DNA from: a virus
Direction: 5' to 3' (one strand)
Virus record (IMG/VR): IMGVR_UViG_3300033153_005039
Coordinates: 1-55,143 of that record
Length of the DNA: 55,143 bases
Position numbers and translations under genes: made by a program. This document shows positions 15,156 to 24,579 of the stretch, piece after piece. Position 1 is the first letter of the stretch; each line of letters opens with the position of its first letter. A model generated the notes under the pieces. That model saw only the letters and a program-made list of their open reading frames with translations. It did no database searches and was not told the origin of the DNA.

Positions 15156-15614
15156 ATGTCACCAAATTATTCAAGTGATTACATGCGTGACCGTGGTCAT
15201 TCCTGTAAAAAGTCTGACCAGGGCATGGGTAAAGAGTTCGTTGCCGGAGTAGGTGGTGTCGTACAGGGAACATTTGTAATGTTTGCCGGTACTGATGACA
15301 TCACCGTTATTGATTGCACACTCAACGGTCCCTTGATCGGCGTTGCAATGGACACGGTTGACGAAGGCGATACTGTCGAAGTTCAAATGGACGGCTATCA
15401 CTGGATTCAGATCGGGTCCGTAGGTGATGGACTCGTTGCAGGCGACTGGGTTGTATCCTCCGCTGTTGGCGGACTGGCGGCCCCGTTTGTTTGCCCCGAC
15501 GCTGGTTTTACAACAGTAATGGGCGGATACATCCTTTCTACTCCGGAAGAGAGCGAGGACTGTGTTTGCTTAAAGATTCAGCCAAAGGTGGCTTGCGAAA
15601 TTCAGCGAGGATAA
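15156..15614 (+). CDS. Capsid decoration protein B (DUF2190-like), 152 aa
   Basis: Paralogue of the preceding gene: both share YMRDRGH.CKKS.QGMGKEFVAG, GVAMDTV-type and EVQMDGxHWI segments, and ED.VC.KIQ near the end. Differences concentrate in surface-like loops. AAGGAGG precedes the ATG. The pair may occupy different lattice positions (for example hexon centres and three-fold sites), which is inference. Confidence 0.82.
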   Translation: MSPNYSSDYMRDRGHSCKKSDQGMGKEFVAGVGGVVQGTFVMFAGTDDITVIDCTLNGPLIGVAMDTVDEGDTVEVQMDGYHWIQIGSVGDGLVAGDWVVSSAVGGLAAPFVCPDAGFTTVMGGYILSTPEESEDCVCLKIQPKVACEIQRG

Positions 15615-15656
15615 AGGCCAATGCGCCGATTTAAAATAATTTAAGGAGAAAACAAC

Positions 15657-16640
15657 ATGAGTTCAGGACAAAGCACCCCTGGAATCTATGAAGTCCATAT
15701 CGATGCCGTAATGACCAACTTGATGGCACGATTAATGGATGGCGGCGATTACGTCGTCAATCAGGCGTGGCCGATCATAAAGGTGAAGAAAGAGCGTGAT
15801 GCGTATTTCGTCGATAATGATCGTGGTCACCTGAATCCGAAAGGTCCGGACACTTTCCGGGCAGCGGGTATGGTCGCCCAGAACTTTGACTTTCATGTCG
15901 AGACTGATTATTACGAGTGTGTCGAACACGCTCTGAAACGTCCCGTACCGGATCGCGTCCGCGAGAACGCCGACGAACCGCTTAAGGGCGAACTGGATGC
16001 GGTTGAGAAGATGTGTCGGGCAGTCAGCCTGAAATTCGAGATGGAATTTCATGATTTCGCCTTCACCATCGGGAACTACCTCGCAAACAACATCATTGTC
16101 GCGACGGCACCGTGGAGCAACACCGCAACGTCAACACCGGAGCAGGATATCGATCTTGCTAAGGTCGCAATTCTGGAGTCGGCTGGCGTGGTCGCGAACA
16201 CTATCATCATTCCTGAGAACATCTATCGGGACTTGAAAGTCCATCCGGATGTCGTCCAGTACATGGCCGGTTATTCCGCCGCCGAGAATCGGTTACAGAC
16301 AGGTAATCTATTCCCGTACCTGTACGGCTTGAAGGTAATCGTCCCCGGTGTCATCTACGATGCCGCGAATCCGTGTCAGGACGCTGACATCCAGTTACTC
16401 TACGATGAGTGCGATGTTGTCGTGTTCTACAAGGAAGACAATCCCGGCGTGACTACCGCGACATGGGGCGGACAGTTCCGGCATATCCGAAACGGTGAGG
16501 GTCCTTGCCGTGTCAGGAAATGGCGTGATGATCCTGCCGAGGCCAACGTAGTCGAGGTTTCCGTGTTGAATCATCCCAAAGAGATCAACCAGGGAGCCGG
16601 AGCGATTGTCACAGGTCTTTGCACCACAGGAACCAGTTAA
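15657..16640 (+). CDS. Major capsid protein, 327 aa
   Basis: Identified by length, position (after protease, scaffold and decoration genes) and a lambda E/Mu T-like composition: NQAWPIIKVKKERDAYFV, then FDFHVETDYYECVEHAL, then a helical spine and VIVPGVIYDA with a WGGQFRHIRN strand. HK97-type fold expected. Ribosome site AAGGAG. Abundant product. I have no direct homologue in mind, so family placement is by context. Confidence 0.85.
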   Translation: MSSGQSTPGIYEVHIDAVMTNLMARLMDGGDYVVNQAWPIIKVKKERDAYFVDNDRGHLNPKGPDTFRAAGMVAQNFDFHVETDYYECVEHALKRPVPDRVRENADEPLKGELDAVEKMCRAVSLKFEMEFHDFAFTIGNYLANNIIVATAPWSNTATSTPEQDIDLAKVAILESAGVVANTIIIPENIYRDLKVHPDVVQYMAGYSAAENRLQTGNLFPYLYGLKVIVPGVIYDAANPCQDADIQLLYDECDVVVFYKEDNPGVTTATWGGQFRHIRNGEGPCRVRKWRDDPAEANVVEVSVLNHPKEINQGAGAIVTGLCTTGTS

Positions 16641-16659
16641 AAAAAGGAGCGTGTAGATA

Positions 16660-17235
16660 ATGAGTACAATAGTAACTTATCAGGCTATTTATCGCATAGG
16701 CCCAGTCAAAGTCTCAAAGGGTCATGCTGGAATGCAGTCCCGGAAAGTTAACGAAACGTTCACTCTCAACATTGATGATCCGCTTGAGAGGGCGTTGCGT
16801 GACCGGCTACAGAAATTGGGCGCGATATTGCCGATCAATGAACCTGATCTTCCAATTGTTCAGGGGCAGGTGGATGAGCCTGCCCCTGTTGTCGTGGAAG
16901 TATCGGAGCCGCCAGAGTATTCCGAGCCTATTGAGGGCATAACTCCTGAGCATATTCCGGAATCCACTGAGACTGATTACGTCCCAGGTTCCGGGGTACA
17001 AACCAAGCCACTCGATGAACCCATCGATACCCTGATCGATATTCTCACGCCTGAAATCGTGGACACTTTGGAACGCTCCGGCGTTAAGACAATCCGCGAT
17101 CTAGAACGGCGTGAGGACAATGCACTCAGGAATATTGGTGGAATCGGTGCCAAGCGTCTGAAAAACCTCCGCGAAGCTTACAATGAACGCAAAGTGGAGG
17201 AGATGAAGGCAGATGGCGCGGTATCTCACGATTAG
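16660..17235 (+). CDS. Head-associated protein with C-terminal helix-hairpin-helix, 191 aa
   Basis: Beta-rich N-terminus, a Pro/Glu-rich linker (residues 70-120), then a C-terminal domain LTPEIVDTLERSGVKTIRDL...GGIGAKRLKNL, which reads as a helix-hairpin-helix like that in RNA polymerase alpha C-terminal domains and SLOG/HhH connectors. In phages such C-terminal domains occur in head-tail joining proteins. DNA binding inside the head is possible. Confidence 0.7.
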   Translation: MSTIVTYQAIYRIGPVKVSKGHAGMQSRKVNETFTLNIDDPLERALRDRLQKLGAILPINEPDLPIVQGQVDEPAPVVVEVSEPPEYSEPIEGITPEHIPESTETDYVPGSGVQTKPLDEPIDTLIDILTPEIVDTLERSGVKTIRDLERREDNALRNIGGIGAKRLKNLREAYNERKVEEMKADGAVSHD

Positions 17236-17431
17236 AACGTGTCATACCGGATGTAAGCGGCGACCAAAGTATCTGCATCCGGAAGGTGTCGTTATCGAGA
17301 TGCCACCGGATAATAACCGGGTCAAGACATGGCTTTCGCAGCGACGTATCAAGCAGGTTGCCGATGATACGCCGTTGACATCGCCGAAGGATTACAAGGC
17401 CAAGATGGTCGCATTGATGAGGCGAAAATGA
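17213..17431 (+). CDS. Hypothetical basic protein, 72 aa
   Basis: Starts 23 bases inside the previous gene and ends overlapping the next start, so it is translationally coupled on both sides. The protein is basic and ends ALMRRK. It contains a short beta segment (EGVVIEMP). It lies among head-completion genes; role unknown. Confidence 0.65.
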   Translation: MARYLTIRTCHTGCKRRPKYLHPEGVVIEMPPDNNRVKTWLSQRRIKQVADDTPLTSPKDYKAKMVALMRRK

Positions 17432-18147
17432 CCGTAAGGGATATCGATAATCGCTACACGACCATTGAGCGGCTTGCTCTGAGTCAGGGCGAACGCGATC
17501 TTGCTGATGCCTGCGATCAGACCGGGCAAAGCGAGATCGATGCCGAACTGGTCCAGCAGAAGTTACTCGATATCATCTATATGGCGTCCAGGACGGTCGA
17601 TGGCTACCTTCTGAAGCATATGACCATCCCGATACCGGAGACCATCACAGCGTTGACCGTGGGTACTTCTATCACTATGACAAACGGGAGTCATGCCGTT
17701 GTCGGTGTCGGCACTTTGTTTTTGACTGAACTCACTGAAGGTGACGAGATTTATCTCGTTGATGACGAAAATTACTGGTTTGGGGTCGTCGATTCCATTA
17801 CCGACGACCTCAACCTGGTTTTAAAGTATCAGTACAATGGTTTAACAGTTATTGCGACGATAGCCAACAAGCGACAGATCGTAGTGCCCGGATGGGTAGA
17901 ATTACACGCCCGGAATTATGCCCTGTATGAAGTGTGGCGGTTACGTGGTCGGAAGGATGAGGATAATCCGTGGGCAGAGGACAGGGAGAATTCCCGACTG
18001 GCACTGGTAGATTTTCAAAGGTCAAAGCAGAAGTTCCTTGACGGCACGACTGTTCGCAAGAATAACCCCGTTCAAGGCGAAAAAGAGTATTCGGATCGGG
18101 TAATGACACAGACATCTTTGGGCGATTATACGAGTCCACCTTACTGA
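17428..18147 (+). CDS. Head-tail connector (Mu gp36/DUF1320-like) with inserted beta domain
   Basis: The outer parts match DUF1320: an N-terminal helix bundle with QKLLDIIYMASRTVDGYL and a C-terminal helical arm ending YTSPPY. Between residues about 73 and 147 a beta module is inserted with the signature TMTNGSHAVVGVGTLF, then GDEIYLV and ITDDLNLVLKYQYNG. The same module appears in two other virion proteins. The usual family length is near 140, so the 239 residues here are explained by the insertion. Confidence 0.82.
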   Translation: MTVRDIDNRYTTIERLALSQGERDLADACDQTGQSEIDAELVQQKLLDIIYMASRTVDGYLLKHMTIPIPETITALTVGTSITMTNGSHAVVGVGTLFLTELTEGDEIYLVDDENYWFGVVDSITDDLNLVLKYQYNGLTVIATIANKRQIVVPGWVELHARNYALYEVWRLRGRKDEDNPWAEDRENSRLALVDFQRSKQKFLDGTTVRKNNPVQGEKEYSDRVMTQTSLGDYTSPPY

Positions 18148-18148
18148 T

Positions 18149-18631
18149 ATGGCAGATACCGGACTGACATTAAAAGTTGACTTCAAGGACCGTGACGGGT
18201 TCCTGCCCATGCTCAAGAAAGCGAGTCTGGTCAATACGTCGTCGCTGATGCGTAAGATCGGAATGCGGATGCGGAAGCATCAAGTGGGTCATTTCAAAAA
18301 GGAAGAAGATTCAAGCGGTGGAAAATGGCAACCGCTTTCTCAAGTAACACTGGAAGCGCGGCGAAAGGGTAAAAAAAAGGGAAGGCGCAAAGGAATCCTG
18401 AAGGATAACGGATTATTAAGGGATACAATCAGTTGGAGCAGTGATCCTGACAGGGCGGAAGTCGGATCGAATCAGCCCTATGCTGCGACGCACCAGTTTG
18501 GGCGCAAGGGCGGTGGCTGGCAAGGCAGCGATATTCCAGCCCGTGAGTTCCTTTACATCAGTGAAACCGAAGGTAAAGAACTAGCGCAGATAATCGGCGA
18601 TGAAATGTTCAAGTGGATGAAGAAGAAATAA
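18149..18631 (+). CDS. Virion morphogenesis protein (Mu G/P2 S family)
   Basis: Follows the family layout: KVDFKDRDGFLPMLKKA, then a basic GGKWQPLS motif (the conserved W-x-P-L), then ILKDNGLLRDTISW, then YAATHQFG and a C-terminal PAREFLYIS with a helix. These proteins act in tail completion or head-tail joining. Normal length at 160 residues. Immediately followed by the tail terminator candidate. Confidence 0.9.
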   Translation: MADTGLTLKVDFKDRDGFLPMLKKASLVNTSSLMRKIGMRMRKHQVGHFKKEEDSSGGKWQPLSQVTLEARRKGKKKGRRKGILKDNGLLRDTISWSSDPDRAEVGSNQPYAATHQFGRKGGGWQGSDIPAREFLYISETEGKELAQIIGDEMFKWMKKK

Positions 18632-19342
18632 ATGGCTACACCATCAGAAATACGATCCCCGACTAATTTAATCATTGACAGGTTAACCGACCTGTCCAAT
18701 CAGGTTATCGGTGCTGCACATGGTACTGAGCGCACTGGAAAAATCACGTTAACGAATGGTGCTGCTGCCGTTACCGGAACGGATACTTTATTCGTTGCTC
18801 AAGTCGCTATCGGAAATTATATTGCTATCAAATCAGATCGTCTCGGTTACGCAGGTTTCGGACTTGTCTCCAATGTAGCCAACGATACCACGATCACCAT
18901 TGATGCGAATTATACCGGCCCCACAGAGAGCGGCAATTATGTCGTGCTGACAAAGGATGAATATCTTGAAGCGGTCGAATACCCTTCACTTGTGGACGTT
19001 CGCATCTATGACACGATGAAGGAGTTCGCGCCGAACACGCCGTATATTGAGTGGTGGTTCTATTCTGAGGAAATCACGGATCACGGCGAGAACGCGCTCG
19101 GGTTCGTAGCCTGTACCGTCGCTGTGCATCGTTCAAATTTCCGACTGATGCAGCAGGAGTCGAACGAGATTATTCACGATCTCCTGCGCTGGATTCATAT
19201 GCATCATTCACAAACGCACTGGGATTACATCGAGTACGCAGGGTTTGAATCGCCTACAGTTTACACCGATGAAGATCAGCGAAAAGAAACCCTGGTCACG
19301 ACCTATTTCTTTAACATCGCATTTACAAGGCAGGCATACTAA
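18632..19342 (+). CDS. Tail terminator/completion protein with inserted beta domain, 236 aa
   Basis: Position between the morphogenesis protein and tail tube genes suggests a tail terminator. Residues about 37-107 hold the inserted beta module: LTNGAAAVTGTDTLF, then GNYIAI, then VANDTTITIDANYTG. The rest is an alpha/beta fold with an aromatic-rich core (YIEWWFYSEEITDH). The stop and the next ATG overlap by one base. Confidence 0.7.
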   Translation: MATPSEIRSPTNLIIDRLTDLSNQVIGAAHGTERTGKITLTNGAAAVTGTDTLFVAQVAIGNYIAIKSDRLGYAGFGLVSNVANDTTITIDANYTGPTESGNYVVLTKDEYLEAVEYPSLVDVRIYDTMKEFAPNTPYIEWWFYSEEITDHGENALGFVACTVAVHRSNFRLMQQESNEIIHDLLRWIHMHHSQTHWDYIEYAGFESPTVYTDEDQRKETLVTTYFFNIAFTRQAY

Positions 19343-19833
19343 TGGAGTTTAAACCGATCAGACTTATTGCAGACATCACGATTCCGGCGGGAACACGCGC
19401 CCTTGCGGAGCGGAATTATCCCCACGGAACGATCTCCTGTATCACGTCCAAGTTCGGCAGGAACTTACCCGCATACTCGGTGTCATATTACAAACCGCAG
19501 CGGATCGATGCACCGACACCGGAAGAAAGACGCGCCCTGCTTGGAGCCCAGAGCGGTGAGGGGCAAGTCTACGCTATGGAGATTCCACAGCATAAGGAAT
19601 TGAAATGTGACGATCCCGCGTCCCCGCTTGCAGGCAGTCGTATGCAGGCAAAAACAAGGCAGCGGAAAGCGAGATTGGAAGATTTAGAGCGTGAGGATGA
19701 ACGGAAACGGGAAGCTATCGAGGCTCCTGCTCCTGAACCGGAGCCTATTCCAGAGCCAGAACCCGTACCCAAAAAAGACAAGCCCAAACGTTCATATAGA
19801 AAGAAAATAACGGAGGTCACCGAAAATGACTGA
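19342..19833 (+). CDS. Hypothetical protein with charged Pro/Glu C-terminus, 163 aa
   Basis: N-terminal 70 residues look globular and beta-rich (IRLIADITIPAGTR); the second half is a charged helix followed by a PxPEPEP repeat and a Lys-rich tail. Such tails suggest an extended linker. Located between tail terminator and tail tube genes. No family recognised. Confidence 0.7.
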   Translation: MEFKPIRLIADITIPAGTRALAERNYPHGTISCITSKFGRNLPAYSVSYYKPQRIDAPTPEERRALLGAQSGEGQVYAMEIPQHKELKCDDPASPLAGSRMQAKTRQRKARLEDLEREDERKREAIEAPAPEPEPIPEPEPVPKKDKPKRSYRKKITEVTEND

Positions 19834-21079
19834 TACGAAACAATACACGAACCGACAAAGGCAGATGACAGGTCCGGCGGTCCTTAGTGCCTATGATGAT
19901 GTCAACGATTACTATTACCGCCTCGGTTATATCGATGGGATTAGGGTCAGACGTGAATCGGACAACGTTTACCAGTCTGAGATTCATGTCAGCCGTTCGG
20001 TCGCCATTGATGGTCTTACCGTCGGTGAGAGATGGTTCTGTAACTGCTCCGTTATGGAACGGCTCAACCCGGATTGGCAGCGGTTGATTTTCAAGGACTG
20101 CGGTACGCCGTCGATCTTTGGATCATGCAGCTTGCAAACAATCACTGAGGAATTGAGAATGTTCCGTAATCATGCCCAGGTCCTTGCGTTCAAGAATGGA
20201 TTCTGGGGTGACGGTATATTACCCGCGCCGACCGGAGCTGCAAGTGCGGCGGCAGGTGCCGGGGCGACTATCCCGACCGGGACCTATGTAATTGTTGTCG
20301 AGGCCGTTTATACCGATGCACAGGGCTTGAATCCTATCAGGTCAGCGGAAAACGAAGCTGCCGGAACAGGTGTTGTACTTGGACAGGAATTAACTGTGAC
20401 ATGGAATGCACCTGTCGGCGGATACACACCGTCCTATTATAATATCTACGAGTATGATACAGCCCTTGCCGAAACACGAGCAGATGCCGATCTTATAGCC
20501 ATTGTACTGGGCACATCACCGACAGCCGTTATATTCGATTCTTTCACCGATCTTGGCGACTGGCCCGGTGACACACTGGGCGCGGCCTTCACCGTCACGG
20601 ATAATACGGGTCTGATCGATTTCACTGCCGGTGATGACTACACTATCGATGCTACATGCGCCAGGTTCGCATTGCTGGACGACGGCGACATTGACGATGG
20701 GGAGCTGTTACTCGTGACATACACTTACGTCGCGAATCCCTATTACACGCAGACAATTGGACCCGGTGATCGCAATCCGAAGATAATGCATCTTGTTATT
20801 CAGTGGTTCAAGGACGATGAACGTATCACGCCTTCCGGTCGCGGTTGCGAGGTTCATCTATACCATGTCCACACTGAATCCGGTTTTGAATGGCTCTTTG
20901 ACCAGATGGACTTCGAGAGCGGCTTCGATCAGGAATGGCGCGTTCTCCTGGACAGTGCTACCGGAAAGTACGGCGATATTTATACGTATCATAAAGACAT
21001 GGAAACATGGGAGCTATTCGAGCTTTCCAACATCAGTAATTACACAACTGACGACGAATGCAGCCTCGTTAGTTCGTAA
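19826..21079 (+). CDS. Major tail tube-like protein with inserted Ig/FN3-type domain, 417 aa
   Basis: Position before the tail chaperone and tape measure marks it as the tail tube candidate. A central insert of about 100 residues (GTYVIVVEAVYTD, then LTVTWNAPVGGY, then YYNIYEYD) has an FN3-like look, as surface Ig domains do on tail tubes. The flanks have YYRLGY and DFESGFDQEWRVLLDS. A full-length paralogue lies at 30408, sharing N- and C-terminal parts closely. Confidence 0.75.
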   Translation: MTDTKQYTNRQRQMTGPAVLSAYDDVNDYYYRLGYIDGIRVRRESDNVYQSEIHVSRSVAIDGLTVGERWFCNCSVMERLNPDWQRLIFKDCGTPSIFGSCSLQTITEELRMFRNHAQVLAFKNGFWGDGILPAPTGAASAAAGAGATIPTGTYVIVVEAVYTDAQGLNPIRSAENEAAGTGVVLGQELTVTWNAPVGGYTPSYYNIYEYDTALAETRADADLIAIVLGTSPTAVIFDSFTDLGDWPGDTLGAAFTVTDNTGLIDFTAGDDYTIDATCARFALLDDGDIDDGELLLVTYTYVANPYYTQTIGPGDRNPKIMHLVIQWFKDDERITPSGRGCEVHLYHVHTESGFEWLFDQMDFESGFDQEWRVLLDSATGKYGDIYTYHKDMETWELFELSNISNYTTDDECSLVSS

Positions 21080-21097
21080 TAAATAAAGGAGCGTATG

Positions 21098-21652
21098 ATG
21101 ACAGAATCAACTCCCCGCGAGAGGTTGGAATTTAGTATATCCAACAAACCGCCGATGGTGGGCGTGTTCAATGGGAAACCTATATCCATTGAGCGCATCA
21201 AGCTTTCCGAAATAAAAGAAACATGGTCGGAAGTAGTCAAGATCATGCGTACCGCGCAGAATCATGCTATGTTCGCACGCTCCAAAGGTGGCGGCGATCC
21301 AGAGTCAGACGATTCGGTCGCCGCCGCCGATGGACTTTTCGACACGCTGGAAGAACTCGGACCCGGAGCGATTAATATCATCCACACATTCATCAAGGCA
21401 TCGACTGATAGCACCGATGAGATGCTGGACGATGCCGATTTCTGGTCACTGGCAGAACTGGTCGTTTTAATCCTTGAGCATAACGTGGGTCCTGATCTTA
21501 TGGATTTTTTCGGGCGCGGGGCAAGCGTTCTAAGAACACTGAACTTATTGCCCGAATCACCCGATACCAAGGGGAACAATACCTCATCGAGCGAGGATGG
21601 AGCCCCGGAGACATCGACAACTTCTACCCCGGTGAACTCGAATGCAGATTAG
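21098..21652 (+). CDS. Tail assembly chaperone, gpG-like
   Basis: Acidic helical protein between the tail tube and tape measure genes, matching lambda G in position and type. ATG chosen with AAGGAG six bases away; an overlapping in-frame ATG lies one codon earlier. A slippery T TTT TTC sequence at 21505-21511 near codon 137 allows a -1 shift into an overlapping frame, giving a longer GT form. The unshifted product ends in a Ser/Thr-rich tail. Confidence 0.85.
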   Translation: MTESTPRERLEFSISNKPPMVGVFNGKPISIERIKLSEIKETWSEVVKIMRTAQNHAMFARSKGGGDPESDDSVAAADGLFDTLEELGPGAINIIHTFIKASTDSTDEMLDDADFWSLAELVVLILEHNVGPDLMDFFGRGASVLRTLNLLPESPDTKGNNTSSSEDGAPETSTTSTPVNSNAD

Positions 21653-21819
21653 ACGTTATCATTCTCGAAAAGGTAGTTGAGATGATCGAGGCCAATATTA
21701 AGCACATTGAATCGTCAATGATTATGGGTGACAAAGACGGGAAGATGAAGCGTGCGATTGAGGGCAGCAAAATGGATATCAAAAACCATTATTTGAGATT
21801 TCATCATTTGAAGTTCTAA
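21496..21819 (+). CDS. Tail assembly chaperone frameshift extension, T domain
   Basis: This open frame has no start codon near its beginning and reads like protein: ELIARITRYQGEQYLIERGWSPGD, abbreviated here, then NFYPGELECRLDVI and a helical EKVVEMIEANIKHIES. It ends three bases before the tape measure ATG. Expressed only as a G-T fusion by -1 frameshifting, it would recruit tail tube subunits to the tape measure while G coats it. Confidence 0.78.
   Translation, partial: SYGFFRARGKRSKNTELIARITRYQGEQYLIERGWSPGDIDNFYPGELECRLDVIILEKVVEMIEANIKHIESSMIMGDKDGKMKRAIEGSKMDIKNHYLRFHHLKF
21505..21511 (+). promoter_or_regulatory. Programmed -1 ribosomal frameshift site (TTTTTTC)
   Basis: In the G frame the heptamer reads T TTT TTC, a perfect X XXY YYZ slippery site. 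The -1 frame is closed by TGA twelve bases upstream and then open for 107 codons, as in classical G/GT systems. A GTTC-TAA-GAAC hairpin and a CGGGC...GCCCG pairing lie just downstream as possible stimulators. Confidence 0.8.
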
Positions 21820-21821
21820 TC

Positions 21822-24578
21822 ATGGCACTACCGGGATCAACAAAGTATAAAGTAGGACTCGTTTTCGATATCGAGCGAACCGGCTTTATGCGCGGTCTCA
21901 GGGAGATTAATACGAAGGTCGAGGAAAGCCGTAACAAGATGCAGAGGAATTACGGCGCGATCTCTCAATCGATAACGAACGTGGGTCAAAAGTTCATGGT
22001 GGCTACGGCTGCCATTGTCGGCTTCGGCGCGATGGCCGTAAAGACGGCTGCGGACTTTGAACGTGCCATGAACCGTGTCGGTGCTGTATCAGGGGCAACT
22101 GAGGAACAGCTTGCCGCGCTGACAGATCAGGCAAAGGAACTCGGACGCACGACTCAATTCTCGGCATCGCAGGCAGCGGACGCGATGGGATTTCTGGCAA
22201 TGGCTGGATTTGAGGTCAACGATATCATGGGCGCGATGCCGTCCACGTTACAGCTTGCAGCATCGGCCCAGATGGATCTTGCGCAGGCAGCTGATATCAC
22301 ATCGAATATTTTAACCGGCTACCGCATGACAGTTGAGGAACTGGAACACGCCAATGATGTTCTGGTAAAAACTTTCATCTCAACGAATACGAACCTGGCT
22401 CAATTAGGCGAGGCGATGAAATATGCCGCGCCTATTGCTGCATCTGCTGGGATTCAATTCGAGGAAGCATCGGCGGCCATTGGCCTGATGGGTAATGCTG
22501 GTATACAGGCTTCACTTGCCGGAACATCATTGCGTGGGGCGATTGTCAGATTATTGACACCGGGCGGTGAAGCGGCCTCGGTCATGGAGGAACTGGGCCT
22601 ACAAGTCCTTGACGCTACCGGAAACCTGCTACCCCTTGTCGATATCGTAGAACAATTGGAAAGGTCCGGGGCGACCACAGCGGATATGATGACGATATTC
22701 GGACTCAGGGCCGGACCAGCATTCGCCGCTCTTGTCTCGCAGGGCAGTGTCGCTTTGCGTGAGCTTATCGTTGAACTTGAAAATTCAGGAGGCACGGCGG
22801 AGCGAATTGCAGAGAAACAAATGGAAGGACTGCACGGCCAGTTATTGAAATTAAAAAGCGCATTCGAGGGCTTCATGATCGCCCTTGCTGACTCCGGGCT
22901 GATTCAGTGGGTGACAGATACCGCGACGAAAATAACTGAGTGGGTCAGTGCGATGGCGAAATATGATAAACAGACTTTGAAAACAATTATTGTCGTCGGT
23001 GCTCTCGTAGCCGCGATAGGTCCCCTGTTAATAATTCTTGGACAGATTATTATGATTGCCCCCGCTGTCGGAACTGCCGTTACATTCATGTTCGGGCCGT
23101 GGGGATTAGTTATTGCCGGGGCCGTGACAGCGCTTATTCTGGTAACGAAGCATATCAATGCGGTAACGGTAGCGATTCGAGCAGAGATGGACGCCTTAAA
23201 CGCGGAAATTGATGCTATCAACGAAAGCATAGATGCCCATGATGAAATGAGAGAGGAGGTAATTGATCTCAATACTGAGATTGAAAATCTGAGCGAGGAA
23301 ACTGATATAGCGGCGGGAACTTTCGACACATTAAACGACAGGATAATTAAAGTAATTGATGCGTATCCCAAATTGACAGAACAGATGGGATATTCACTGA
23401 CTGCTACTGGCGAGCTTTACGACAAATCCGGGGACCTTGTAGATACAATTGAAGACCAGCAGAGATTATTCGATGCATTTTCATCGGCCTCGATTGTGGG
23501 AGAAATAGACCGGCTGACAACGGCTGAAAGAACTTTGATGGAAGCAGTCAGGGAACGGGCAAGAGTACAGGCCAAAGAGGAATTTTTCGCAGAAAAGGGC
23601 GGATTCGCTGGGTGGTTCAATCGTTTAATCGGACTTGGCGAATGGCAGAAAGAGGGAATGGAACAGGCGTATGGCGGAAATGCATTCGAGGAGTGGCTTA
23701 GAGAAAATTACCCACATCTTGCCACGCCACAGCCGTGGTTAGATGCGCCGCCAACCGTTACGCCCACGGCACCCATTCCGGTTGTAATTGAAGACGATGG
23801 TGAAGATGGCCGTACAAGTACAGGAAGGGCGGCGACTGATGCAACTGAGGATAACACGGAAGCGGTAATAAGCCTTGAAGATGAAATGGCGCAACTGCGA
23901 GAAGCGTTCTTTGAAGTGCCGGACCTGATATTCCGTGGCATGACAACAGGCGCGGATATCGCTTTCGGAGATTTCCTGCGTGATGCGATAGAGGCATTCA
24001 GAGATAGTGAACCGCCAAAGCCTGTAACTGAATTCGATTTTGCGGACCCATTCAGGCCAGCCGCTATGGGCGGTAACGTAATCGATAAGATCAGCGACTT
24101 CTTTGTTGACTTCACAGATGCGATGGAAAACGGTTTAATGGATATGGAGAAGCAGCTATACAATGTCGTGGGGCAATTCGCGGCTGATCTCGTAAGCGGT
24201 GACGTAGGGACTGCGATTCGCGGGGCATTCGCGGGACTCGCCAATTATATTGCGTCGGCAGTACAGCAATCGGTGTCTGCATCAATCGGCGGTGGCGGCA
24301 TGTTTGCCGGGATTGCCGGGGCCGCTATTGGCGGGGCTGTCGGTGCCGGAGTCGCAATACTTGGATCATTGCTATTCCCCGCGAAGCAACCCGGTTTCAG
24401 TAAGGAACTGCCGATCTATGCCAGCATCACGAACTGGAACGAACAGAACCTTGGCAGCTTCTTACCGTTCTCATTTATGATGTCGGGACGTGCCGGGGAG
24501 TTCGATGTTGACTACAGGGGCGCAAGTCTTGACCGCATGAGACAGGGACGACGGTTAGGATTCCATTACATGCAATAA
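21822..24578 (+). CDS. Tail tape measure protein, 918 aa
   Basis: N-terminal TP901-type tape measure domain: KTAADFERAMNRVGAVSGAT, then LGRTTQFSASQAADAMGFLAM, then GLMGNAGIQASLAGTSLRGA. Hydrophobic segments near residues 385-440 form probable membrane-inserting helices. A coiled coil follows (residues 450-510), then a Gly/Ala-rich membrane-like segment near 820-845. At about 0.15 nm per residue the tail would be around 135-140 nm. Position after G/GT is standard. Confidence 0.93.
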   Translation: MALPGSTKYKVGLVFDIERTGFMRGLREINTKVEESRNKMQRNYGAISQSITNVGQKFMVATAAIVGFGAMAVKTAADFERAMNRVGAVSGATEEQLAALTDQAKELGRTTQFSASQAADAMGFLAMAGFEVNDIMGAMPSTLQLAASAQMDLAQAADITSNILTGYRMTVEELEHANDVLVKTFISTNTNLAQLGEAMKYAAPIAASAGIQFEEASAAIGLMGNAGIQASLAGTSLRGAIVRLLTPGGEAASVMEELGLQVLDATGNLLPLVDIVEQLERSGATTADMMTIFGLRAGPAFAALVSQGSVALRELIVELENSGGTAERIAEKQMEGLHGQLLKLKSAFEGFMIALADSGLIQWVTDTATKITEWVSAMAKYDKQTLKTIIVVGALVAAIGPLLIILGQIIMIAPAVGTAVTFMFGPWGLVIAGAVTALILVTKHINAVTVAIRAEMDALNAEIDAINESIDAHDEMREEVIDLNTEIENLSEETDIAAGTFDTLNDRIIKVIDAYPKLTEQMGYSLTATGELYDKSGDLVDTIEDQQRLFDAFSSASIVGEIDRLTTAERTLMEAVRERARVQAKEEFFAEKGGFAGWFNRLIGLGEWQKEGMEQAYGGNAFEEWLRENYPHLATPQPWLDAPPTVTPTAPIPVVIEDDGEDGRTSTGRAATDATEDNTEAVISLEDEMAQLREAFFEVPDLIFRGMTTGADIAFGDFLRDAIEAFRDSEPPKPVTEFDFADPFRPAAMGGNVIDKISDFFVDFTDAMENGLMDMEKQLYNVVGQFAADLVSGDVGTAIRGAFAGLANYIASAVQQSVSASIGGGGMFAGIAGAAIGGAVGAGVAILGSLLFPAKQPGFSKELPIYASITNWNEQNLGSFLPFSFMMSGRAGEFDVDYRGASLDRMRQGRRLGFHYMQ

Positions 24579-24579
24579 A

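Noticed and set aside
22454-23371. Two antisense ORFs of 140-155 codons in the tape measure region
   Set aside because: Low-complexity shadow frames on the wrong strand for the late operon.
23708-24244. Long antisense ORF (178 codons) opposite the tape measure gene
   Set aside because: Serine/alanine/proline-rich shadow frame with no ribosome site; the plus strand clearly codes for the tape measure protein.
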